Positions 57,119-64,000 of a stretch of 64,000 nucleotides of DNA are shown here, piece after piece. Origin of the DNA: Mesorhizobium waimense. Lineage in GTDB: Bacteria > Pseudomonadota > Alphaproteobacteria > Rhizobiales > Rhizobiaceae. The notes under the pieces are model-generated. The model was not told where the DNA came from, searched no databases, and saw only the letters and a program-made list of their open reading frames with translations. Where the stretch lies: assembly GCF_003601975.1 (NCBI RefSeq), contig NZ_QZWZ01000007.1, positions 205,129 through 269,128 on the forward strand. The letters are read 5' to 3'. The position numbers and the translations under genes are program-made. Within the stretch, counting starts at the first letter, position 1. Each line of letters opens with the position of its first letter.

Positions 57119-59451
57119 TCGAGTCCCCCGACATTTCACCTAGCTTGGCTCCTGTTTCCGGCGCGCACTCAGATACTGTGAGAATGCCTAGGGTCATGTG
57201 GCTATTGAACCATAGCGCGGCTCGTCGCTTCGAGATTCCAATGCTCAAGGCATGCGGCTTCAACGAAATCTTTCTCCCGAAAATCTATCCCGTTGATCCG
57301 AGCTTCCGTAGTGCGTCGCTCGACTTTTCTGAAGATCGAAACTTGACCATACCTCCCAGTGATCTGGCTGTTCTTAACGCTGCAGATTGGTATGGCGATC
57401 CGGGGCGCGAGGCCTGGGCGGTAGCCAACCGCCATTTTTCATTGCTCTTTTTCATTGTTCACACCGCAGAGGCGTTGGGGAGCATTTCCGCTCACTTTCA
57501 GGGGGCGGCCATATGGCGGGCCTATGGGCTTGAGCGAACGAATAGTTATTCGACAATTCGCAAGCATTTCACCCATGGACTGAAAACCGTTGAAAGGATG
57601 GGTGATCGTTTTTGGTTCGGGGAAGCCTACAAAGATTTGCATGCAGTAGAGGATGATTTCCTTCGCAGGCGAACTGTCTACCTCCCTCTGGGTCTGTCCT
57701 CGGCCGATCTACAGGAGGGATGGACGGGTAGTGATCGCCGGGTCTTCTTTGTTTGTCCCGACATCGGGTTCAACCCCTACTACCGAGCAATCTTCGACGA
57801 ATTTAAGCGCGATTTTGCCGGTTTGCCTTATGCGATCGGCGGAAGCCAGCCGATAGCTGTCGGGGACCCGAATGTGCTGGGCTTTGTCCCGAAAGAATTG
57901 CACGAACGGCACATGCGGGAGATGCGCGTGATGTACTACCATTCCCGCGAGCCTCGTCATATCCACTATCACCCGTTCGAGGCGGTACGTGCCGGCATGC
58001 CGTTGGTCTTCATGGCAGATGGTATGCTCGATGAGCTTGGAGGAATCAGCCTGCCCGGCAGAGCTCGAACAGTAGCCGAGGCAAAGTCCAAGATTCACAG
58101 GCTGTTGCAGGGTGACACCCGCCTTGCCGACGATATTCGGAAGAGCCAGAAGGTGCTGCTCGACGCTATGAGGCCGGATAGGCTCGAGAGCGCATGGCGG
58201 AAAAATCTGACACATGTTGTTGAACGCTTGCAGGCCAACAAATCGGGGCAAATTGGTCTACCCTCGCGGAAAAAGCGGATAGCGATTATCCTCCCTATCG
58301 TCTACCGCGGAGGGACGTTGCGTGCTGCAAAGTTGCTCGCAGAGGCGATCTCCGAGGGCGCGGAGCAAGCCGGAGAAGGTGCAGAAGTCGTATTGCTGCA
58401 TCTTGATCTACCTTCTGCATACTCACCAAAGGATTGGTCTGATTTGCCATCCTCCGTGACCACCAGAACGTTCAATTGGAATGTCTTGGACAAGGCAGAG
58501 GCGAAAACAGCAATGATGTTTGACGGTCACGCTGATTGGGAACCTGTCTACGAAAAATATTTGGCAGTAGACGATGGAATAAAGCAGCTTGGTGATTGTG
58601 ATCTGTGGATCGTGATCTCCGATAGATTGTCGTTGCCGCTCTTGCCAATGCGGCCGGCGATCCTGGCCGTCTTCGATTATCTGCAGCGTCACTATAAGGT
58701 CTCGCATGTTGAGGAGCAGATTCTGCTGGCCAACCGATTGGCCAGTCACGTCCTGGTAACGACGGAGTTCACCCGACAGGACGCTCTTCAATATGCGGGC
58801 ATCGATCCTCGCCGTGTTACCAAGGTGCCTATGCTAGTACCTGAAAAGGGCACGGCCACGCGAAACGGCCAAGGGGCTGAACCTACCCATTTCCTGTGGA
58901 CCACCAACTTGGCGGCGCACAAGAACCATCGCAGAGCACTGGCTGCACTGCAGATTTACTATGAGGTTTACGAGGGCACGCTGAGTTGTCACGTGACGGG
59001 GTTTGGCTCAAGCGAGATCACCAAAAGCCAGCTACCACACCTTGATGGGCTCAATCGTGTCGTTGCAGCCAGCCGCGCTCTTCGGCAACGGGTTAAATTT
59101 CTGGGTGAACTGTCGGACGAAGCTTATCGGAGGGAGCTCTCTGCATCGGCGTTTCTCTGGCATCCCACTGAACTAGACAACGGCACGTTTAGCATCATAG
59201 AGGCAGCCCACTACGGCGTTCCATCTCTCTCAAGCGATTATCCCGCGATGCGCGAAATGGACCGCCAATTCCAACTCGGCCTGAGTTTCATGGACCAGGA
59301 AGATCCTGAAGATATGGCAGCCCAATTGCATGCGATGGAAGTCAATTTGGCGGAGCGCCAGCGTTCGTTGGCGACCGAGAAACAACTCGCCGATCAGAGC
59401 GTCCGACGCCTGGCTCCGCACTATTGGCACGTTATACGCGAATTCCTATGA
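57115..59451 (+). CDS. Large two-domain glycosyltransferase
   Basis: 778 residues (755 if started at ATG 57184, MPRVMWLLNHSAARRF). Two GT-B-like halves are seen. The first ends with RHIHYHPFEAVRAGMPLVFMADG (about 280-305). The second runs from RIAIILPIVYRGGTLRAAKLLAEA to PTHFLWTTNLAAHKNHRRAL and FLWHPTELDNGTFSIIEAAHYGVPSLSSDYPAM. The second is GT4-like; the first is not a family I recognise with confidence. A TTG at 57115 overlaps the sulfotransferase stop as TTGA. Two linked transferases could add alternating linkages. Confidence 0.75.
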   Translation: MIESPDISPSLAPVSGAHSDTVRMPRVMWLLNHSAARRFEIPMLKACGFNEIFLPKIYPVDPSFRSASLDFSEDRNLTIPPSDLAVLNAADWYGDPGREAWAVANRHFSLLFFIVHTAEALGSISAHFQGAAIWRAYGLERTNSYSTIRKHFTHGLKTVERMGDRFWFGEAYKDLHAVEDDFLRRRTVYLPLGLSSADLQEGWTGSDRRVFFVCPDIGFNPYYRAIFDEFKRDFAGLPYAIGGSQPIAVGDPNVLGFVPKELHERHMREMRVMYYHSREPRHIHYHPFEAVRAGMPLVFMADGMLDELGGISLPGRARTVAEAKSKIHRLLQGDTRLADDIRKSQKVLLDAMRPDRLESAWRKNLTHVVERLQANKSGQIGLPSRKKRIAIILPIVYRGGTLRAAKLLAEAISEGAEQAGEGAEVVLLHLDLPSAYSPKDWSDLPSSVTTRTFNWNVLDKAEAKTAMMFDGHADWEPVYEKYLAVDDGIKQLGDCDLWIVISDRLSLPLLPMRPAILAVFDYLQRHYKVSHVEEQILLANRLASHVLVTTEFTRQDALQYAGIDPRRVTKVPMLVPEKGTATRNGQGAEPTHFLWTTNLAAHKNHRRALAALQIYYEVYEGTLSCHVTGFGSSEITKSQLPHLDGLNRVVAASRALRQRVKFLGELSDEAYRRELSASAFLWHPTELDNGTFSIIEAAHYGVPSLSSDYPAMREMDRQFQLGLSFMDQEDPEDMAAQLHAMEVNLAERQRSLATEKQLADQSVRRLAPHYWHVIREFL

Positions 59452-61067
59452 AGCAGTACGGAATTTTCATAGCATACGCGCCCTCCATTGATCTTCGAAC
59501 AGAGGGACTAGGACGCTATTTGTCCTCGTTTCTAAAGGCGGCTACGGACCGAGGTGATGCTCATTTCGCAATCCTTTGCCCGAGCTGGTCTCGAGAGGCC
59601 TTGATAACGCTATGCATGGAAGCCGAGATTCCGCGCCATGCCTACAGCCTTGTCGGCCCTGACCAGACACCACTGTTGTATCGCATTTATCAACTGCTGC
59701 AGCGGCGAAGAGAGACTAAGCGGCCTCGCAAACGTTTTCAGGCGGTTCGAGACAGGCTTTATCCCATAGCGGTTGCGCACGCTGGATGGCTGAGAGGCCG
59801 TATTGCAAGCACGCGGAGTCTCACGGCCCTGATTGCCTTTGCTGCATACTGCGTGTCCTTGGCAATTCCCATCACCGCTATGGTTCTTGGGATGCGCCTG
59901 GTGACGCGGATCCGTACCGCCATCAGCTCTTGGTTCAGACAGGCTCGAAGCAGACTGTGGCGAAGCGTGGCTGCACTCGGCCTGGTGTCGCCCTCCAGCC
60001 TGCGTTTCAGGCTGTACGAAGGAATGCTGGAACGGGAAACCGCTTTGATGATCCAAAGTGGGAATAGACAGAGTGACATCAGCGCTTGGTACACACCAGC
60101 CGCTTTCTGGCCCAAAGTTACGGAGTTGAAGGCACCGGTCCTAACCTGTGTACCTGACGTTGTTCTCGCAGAATTTCCTGTAGGCTTTGCGAGGCTCGGC
60201 GGCGTTCCGATGCAGCATGCGTACCAGACCGTAGCAACAACTATTCGTCGAAATGAGAATTTCGTCACGTACAGCGAGCACATCAAGCGTGGGATTCTTG
60301 TTGAGAAGTTTGGAATTGATCCCGGTGCAATTCGGATGATACCCCACGCCCCGAATGACTTGAGCCGCTCTATTACGATCACCGGTTTTCCCGACAACGA
60401 CGCAACTGGGCGCGCGTATGCCGAGATGCTGCTGCTAGGCGCCATCAGAAAGGCTAGCCACGCAGGGTATGCGAGTACCTTCAGCAATTCGAAAGTGCAG
60501 TTCCTTTTCTACGCTAGTCAATTTCGACCATCCAAGAACGTAATAACGCTGCTACGTGCTTATGAATGGCTCCTCCGCAAGAAAGGGATCGGGCATAAGC
60601 TCATCCTAACTGGGTTCAGCCAGTATGAGAGCGTTAGGATTTTTCTGGACCAGCACAACTTACGATCGGACGTGCTATGCGTTCACGGGTTGACCGAGCC
60701 AGAGCTTGCGGCTTGCTACAAGCTCGCGGATCTCGCAGTGAATCCAAGCCTTTCAGAAGGCGGGATGCCCTTCACATTTACCGAAGCGTTGTCCGTGGGC
60801 ACGCCGGCAATTATGGCCGACATCGAAGTGACCCGAGAAATAATAAAAGATCGGACACTGAGGGAAGCATCGCTCTTCGACCCCTATGACTGGAGAGCCT
60901 TGGGCGAAAAGATACAATGGGGCATTCAGAACCGGACGAGCCTCTACCAGCAACAGCGAAAATTCTACGACGATGTGCTCGCAAAGCGATCTTGGGCTGA
61001 TGTCGTCGAAGAGCACCTCCGTATTCTCGACGAGCTGGCCGGGCGGCAGAAGGTGGCGGCGAAGTGA
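59448..61067 (+). CDS. GT4-like glycosyltransferase with an embedded membrane segment
   Basis: 539 residues from ATG 59448, overlapping the previous stop by ATGA. The C-terminal half is a GT4 nucleotide-binding domain: FLFYASQFRPSKNVITLLRAYEWLL, KLILTGFSQYE, DVLCVHGLTEPELAACYKLADLAVNPSLSEGGMPFTFTEALSVGTPAIMADI. The N-terminal domain is interrupted near residues 130-180 by ALIAFAAYCVSLAIPITAMVLG, a hydrophobic stretch long enough to cross or enter the membrane. Acceptor and donor are unknown. Coupled to the acetyltransferase by GTGA. Confidence 0.8.
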   Translation: MKQYGIFIAYAPSIDLRTEGLGRYLSSFLKAATDRGDAHFAILCPSWSREALITLCMEAEIPRHAYSLVGPDQTPLLYRIYQLLQRRRETKRPRKRFQAVRDRLYPIAVAHAGWLRGRIASTRSLTALIAFAAYCVSLAIPITAMVLGMRLVTRIRTAISSWFRQARSRLWRSVAALGLVSPSSLRFRLYEGMLERETALMIQSGNRQSDISAWYTPAAFWPKVTELKAPVLTCVPDVVLAEFPVGFARLGGVPMQHAYQTVATTIRRNENFVTYSEHIKRGILVEKFGIDPGAIRMIPHAPNDLSRSITITGFPDNDATGRAYAEMLLLGAIRKASHAGYASTFSNSKVQFLFYASQFRPSKNVITLLRAYEWLLRKKGIGHKLILTGFSQYESVRIFLDQHNLRSDVLCVHGLTEPELAACYKLADLAVNPSLSEGGMPFTFTEALSVGTPAIMADIEVTREIIKDRTLREASLFDPYDWRALGEKIQWGIQNRTSLYQQQRKFYDDVLAKRSWADVVEEHLRILDELAGRQKVAAK

Positions 61068-61690
61068 CGCTCCTGTTGGAAGGTATCTATGTGCTGGGTT
61101 TTGGGGGCCATGCGCGTAGTGTCGCTGACATAGCCTTGAGCGGTGGTGTCAAAAATCTGATTTTTGTTGATGCCAATGCCCAGCCGAATGAAGCTTTCGC
61201 TGGATTCCGCGTTGTCACCGTTTTGCCAGCAAAGTTGGCGCCTGGTTGGAGGATCTTCCCCGCGATCGGCGACAATCTGGGTCGCAGAGCTGTGTGGGAG
61301 GAGCGACGCCTGCCCGTCGCGACGCTGATCTCGCCAACCGCTACTATCGGAGCCCTTGCTGAGATGGGCGAAGGGACGCTCGTATGCCATCACGCCCACG
61401 TAGGGCCAGGGGCGCTGGTCGGCCGCGGCGTAATCATAAATACCGGCGCAATTGTTGAGCATGAGTGCAAAGTCGGTGACTTCTCTCACGTATCCGTCAA
61501 CGCAACGATTGCTGGACGTGGACGTATCGGTTCGAACGTGTTCGTTGGGGCAGGCGCCACGGTCATCGACAAATTGTCAATCTGCGATGACGTAATCATC
61601 GGAGCTGGAGCAACGGTAGTCGACCACATCACTTCGCCAGGGACGTACGTAGGAACGCCAGCACGCCCTATGAAAAACCGGTGCAGCTAG
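61064..61690 (+). CDS. Sugar N-acetyltransferase, PglD/NeuD/PerB-like
   Basis: 208 residues. A Rossmann-like N-terminus (YVLGFGGHARSVADIAL) is followed by a left-handed beta helix of hexapeptide repeats. The catalytic His is in GAIVEHECKVGD, and FVGAGATVIDKLSICDDVIIGAGATVV and TYVGTPAR follow. This is the type that acetylates the 4-amino group of UDP- or GDP-linked 4-amino-sugars. After the perosamine-synthase-like gene, it most likely makes GDP-N-acetylperosamine. Start is GTG 61064 in GTGA overlap with the upstream gene. Confidence 0.83.
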   Translation: MTLLLEGIYVLGFGGHARSVADIALSGGVKNLIFVDANAQPNEAFAGFRVVTVLPAKLAPGWRIFPAIGDNLGRRAVWEERRLPVATLISPTATIGALAEMGEGTLVCHHAHVGPGALVGRGVIINTGAIVEHECKVGDFSHVSVNATIAGRGRIGSNVFVGAGATVIDKLSICDDVIIGAGATVVDHITSPGTYVGTPARPMKNRCS

Positions 61691-61725
61691 GCGCATTCGG
61701 GCGGACTGTCCCCAAGGAATCACCG

Positions 61726-62922
61726 ATGTCGAATCGCAATCTTAGGCTGGATAGCCTCCGCGGAATTGCAGCGCTCTGCGTCGTATTCCATCATTGCATC
61801 CATATAGCCAACCCCCATCTCGTGCCTCAAGTGCTGAACGTACCCTTGTCGTCGGTATCTGGCGCCGACATTGCCGGCAGAGCCTTGCTTTCTGTTTTCG
61901 CAGGCGGGATGGCGGTGAACCTCTTTTTCATCCTAAGTGGTGCCGTTCTGATGGCCTCGCTTGAGAGGGAAGAGACTTTCAATCTCAGGACCGCTGTAAG
62001 GTTCACGGCACGTCGGATACTACGAATCTATCCTGCCCTGGTCGTAATGATCGCTGGCTTCGGATTCCTGAGTTGGGTGTATCCGCCGAGCCATTCCTCA
62101 GTACCGTTCACCGTGCGGCAGATGATTGAAAACGGCCTGCTCCTAACGAACCATGTCAATGGCGCTACATGGACCCTGCAAGCCGAGATGCTTATGGTTC
62201 CCTTCATCTTGTTGATCGCGTTCGGTCGCTGCTTATTGGGCAATATCGCTCCTGTGTTGTTTCTGTTTTGGGCTACCAGTCGCTTGTTCCTCGGCGCTCC
62301 TTTTGCACCAGGGCTAATGAACGTAGCCCTTCCATCGTTTGCTCTGGGAATGCTAGTTCCGGCGATGGCCGGCTCTGAGGCCGGTAAACTCCCTGGATGG
62401 ATCGTGTTTGCTGCGCTGATCGCAATGATTGGCATCCGTTTTTCGCTCCCCGTTGCAGATATTAGAGCTCTAATAGCCGAGTTGGCCCTTTCGTTCTGCG
62501 CGGTCACGGTTCTGTTCCAAAGCCAGGTGAAGCACCACGCTTTTCACAATCCGATGCTCACAAGGTTGGGCCGTATCAGCTATGGGCTTTACCTGATTCA
62601 TCCCGTCGTATTGTCGGCGCTTTTGCCTCTCGTCGTCGCAACGTTGGGCTGGGACTGGATAGCGAGAAATTACGCCGTCTTCGGGGTGCTGTTTGGAGTA
62701 ATAGTGACGGCAATAACAATCCCACTATCCGAGCTGTCCGAGCGCTGCGTAGAGCGCCCCTTCATAAACCTTGGCCGACGAGTATTCAGCCCAACGAACA
62801 GGACACGACTCGATCTAAGCAAAACGAAGCCCGTCCAGTCACATGACTTGCATGCTTTCGATCACCGTTTGCTGCCCCCCGGCTCCGCGGAGGAACTACC
62901 GGCGCCTTCAGTCCAATCATGA
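61726..62922 (+). CDS. Acyltransferase family 3 (OafA-like) membrane protein
   Basis: 398 residues with about ten helices. [20 protein letters not shown] holds the Arg and His of the acyltransferase-3 catalytic region; later [14 protein letters not shown] and [24 protein letters not shown] are conserved. These inner-membrane enzymes add acetyl or other acyl groups to O-antigen or exopolysaccharide. ATG 61726 has an AAGGAAT site; the upstream GTG 61681 overlaps the previous gene. The final 50 residues after the last helix are basic and unconserved, perhaps because the 3' end is joined to a rearranged sequence. Confidence 0.85.
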   Translation: MSNRNLRLDSLRGIAALCVVFHHCIHIANPHLVPQVLNVPLSSVSGADIAGRALLSVFAGGMAVNLFFILSGAVLMASLEREETFNLRTAVRFTARRILRIYPALVVMIAGFGFLSWVYPPSHSSVPFTVRQMIENGLLLTNHVNGATWTLQAEMLMVPFILLIAFGRCLLGNIAPVLFLFWATSRLFLGAPFAPGLMNVALPSFALGMLVPAMAGSEAGKLPGWIVFAALIAMIGIRFSLPVADIRALIAELALSFCAVTVLFQSQVKHHAFHNPMLTRLGRISYGLYLIHPVVLSALLPLVVATLGWDWIARNYAVFGVLFGVIVTAITIPLSELSERCVERPFINLGRRVFSPTNRTRLDLSKTKPVQSHDLHAFDHRLLPPGSAEELPAPSVQS

Positions 62923-63490
62923 TGGACCCACAGGGCCGACTGGACCCGTAGGCGCGACAGGACCGACTGGCATCACCGGCGCAACAGGCCCGACAGGCAT
63001 CACCGGTGCGGTCGGTGCAATGGGTGTCGTCGGGCCTACCGGGTTGAACGGGGCGACCGGCCCGACCGGGCCTGCGGGAATAACCGGTCCGACTGGCCTC
63101 GGCGCGACAGGTGCAACCGGTCCTGTCGGGGCCACAGGGCTGACAGGCATCACCGGCGCAACGGAGCCGACGGGCGCCGCAGCCGCGTCCACAAATTCGT
63201 TCGCGATGACGCCGGCAGCAGATGGCGTGACAGACGACGTGGCGGCCCTGGTGGCGCTGGAGAGCACGGCGCAAGAAGTCATCCGGCTCAAGAACGCGTC
63301 GTATTACATCGGGTCGAATTGCACCCCGACCAAGACGATCCGGTTTCGTCGGCACGAAATTCCTAGTTGCTGACAGCAAGACGGCAGCCCGAAATCCATT
63401 CGCCGAAAAAACAGCATTTACGCGGATGTGCACGCGCCTGCTATCAGACGCCCCGCAGGTGGAAGGTGCCCGCTGCGCGCGACCAAATAG
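62843..63490 (+). pseudogene. Collagen-like repeat protein with pectate-lyase-type domain, broken
   Basis: From about 62920 the frame encodes some 28 G-x-T/x-G triplet units ([19 protein letters not shown]), then a pectate-lyase-superfamily opening, [15 protein letters not shown] and ASYYIGSN. At about 63350 it shifts: the original frame stops at 63373, while the next frame gives [20 protein letters not shown] and then ADVHAPAIRR to a TAG at 63490. Such proteins occur as phage tail fibres or surface adhesins. No convincing start or ribosome site exists; the 5' end lies inside the acyltransferase gene. A decayed gene is the best reading. Confidence 0.65.
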
Positions 63491-63555
63491 GACGGGCCGA
63501 ACGAAAGCTCAATGCCGAGATGGCGCTGAATCACCGGCAGAAGCAAGGCCGCCTT

Positions 63556-63897
63556 TCAGCGTCGGCGGCTGTCGAGCTGACAATAGAGCTCGGCATAAGA
63601 CTTCCCCATTCTGTCGGCGGTGAAAAGACGAACGTACCGATCACGCGCAGCTCGGCCCCAGTTCGCCGTTTCGACCGGCGAATCGACGAACCGGTTGATG
63701 GCTTCGGCAAGGCGTGTCGGGTCCGAAGGCGGAACGACCAGCCCAGTCTTGCCAGCCTTGTTGACGTAGCTTGTTCCGGTGCCGAGTTCGCACGAAATCA
63801 TCGGCTTGCCGCACATCGCTGCTTCCACCAGCGAAAGCCCGTAGGCCTCCGACCGTTGGTTCGAAGGGAAAACGTAATTACCCACCCTTTCGATGCG
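63556..63897 (-). pseudogene. C-terminal fragment of a GT4 glycosyltransferase
   Basis: On the minus strand VFPSNQRSEAYGLSLVEAAMCGKPMISCELGTGTSYVNKAGKTGLVVPPSDPTRLAEAI is the nucleotide-binding end of a GT4 enzyme, followed by a plausible natural C-terminus. The N-terminal two-thirds is missing: upstream in this frame (to 63984) the sequence is not conserved, and in a different frame another gene ends at 63911. I take it as a remnant cut by rearrangement. Confidence 0.65.
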
Positions 63898-63910
63898 GCA
63901 CGGTGCGTCG

Positions 63911-64000
63911 TCACTCGTCGTCGATGTCCGGGTACTGCGGGGGAGCCTTGCCGATCTTGCTGACGATCCTCTGGTAATTGGCATCGGGCTGCGCCTGCCC
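63911..64000 (-). CDS. C-terminal end of an unidentified protein
   Basis: Only 29 residues are visible: GQAQPDANYQRIVSKIGKAP then PQYPDIDDE and TGA at 63911-63913. The acidic end with Pro and Tyr looks natural rather than random. The gene would run leftward from beyond the right edge and stop next to the glycosyltransferase remnant. The family cannot be named from so little. Confidence 0.4.
   Translation of the reverse strand, partial: GQAQPDANYQRIVSKIGKAPPQYPDIDDE

Noticed and set aside
62924..63180. Periodic short repeats considered as a CRISPR array or tandem-repeat locus.
   Set aside because: The period is nine bases with no unique spacers, and it encodes Gly-x-x triplets.
62917..63291. 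A minus-strand frame of P-V-x-P-V-G repeats.
   Set aside because: It is the antisense image of the collagen-like repeats; the plus strand continues into a recognisable DGVTDD domain.
63367..63963. A 198-codon plus-strand frame.
   Set aside because: It is antisense to a clear GT4 C-terminal fragment and has no motifs of its own.

Overview
The window is a GC-rich, densely coded alphaproteobacterial chromosome segment, most likely from Mesorhizobium or a close relative in the Phyllobacteriaceae. The evidence is a CcrM-type methyltransferase, an IalB-family protein, the ctaC-ctaD-ctaB-coxF-ctaG-ctaE order, the mutY-DUF721-dsbA-like-smc order, and an intergenic repeat of the kind common in rhizobia. 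The assignment rests on gene content and motifs only; no search was run.

Region 1 (1-9.3 kb) holds the end of an HDAC-like hydrolase gene, xseB, a DUF2277 gene, a pirin gene, dxs, a small secreted protein, tlyA and a TrmA/RlmD-type RNA methyltransferase. On the minus strand follow tldD, a GNAT gene and an ialB-like gene. Region 2 (9.6-16.7 kb) is the aa3 cytochrome c oxidase locus: CuA subunit ctaC, catalytic subunit ctaD, heme O synthase ctaB, small CoxF-like protein, copper chaperone ctaG, subunit III ctaE, then an L,D-transpeptidase, a DUF983 gene and SURF1.

Region 3 (16.8-30.6 kb) carries ispH-thrB-rnhA, a histidine phosphatase, a DUF2938 gene, a peroxiredoxin, a DsbD-alpha-like protein, a YqgE/AlgH gene and a minus-strand operon thrC - M16 protease - GNAT - membrane GGDEF/EAL protein, followed by a lipoprotein and a HAD phosphatase. 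Note that dxs and ispH are both isoprenoid (MEP) genes and thrB and thrC both serve threonine synthesis, though in separate transcription units.

Region 4 (30.8-51.6 kb) has ccrM, a HAD gene, mutY, a DciA-like DUF721 gene, a DsbA-like lipoprotein, smc, an unusual HAD phosphatase fused to a P-loop ATPase, tRNA-Gln, a VOC protein, pyruvate phosphate dikinase, a GT9 glycosyltransferase, a polysaccharide deacetylase, DUF427, an acyl-CoA ligase, DUF1499, an MBL-fold hydrolase and bioY, closed by a strong terminator.

Region 5 (51.6-64 kb) differs from the rest. Its base composition is visibly more A/T-rich. It starts with decayed mobile-element remnants: an excisionase/HTH-like gene with an in-frame stop and a phage-like gene with several frameshifts. 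Next comes an intact, tightly overlapping operon for a surface polysaccharide: a perosamine-synthase-like aminotransferase, a Wzm/Wzt ABC exporter, a sulfotransferase, a two-domain glycosyltransferase, a second glycosyltransferase with an embedded membrane segment, a PglD/PerB-type N-acetyltransferase and an OafA-type O-acyltransferase. It ends in more remnants: a collagen-like/pectate-lyase-like gene and a glycosyltransferase C-terminus. I read this as a horizontally acquired O-antigen island predicted to make an N-acetylated 4-amino-4-deoxyhexose polymer, possibly sulfated and O-acylated. It is the best candidate here for an undescribed system.
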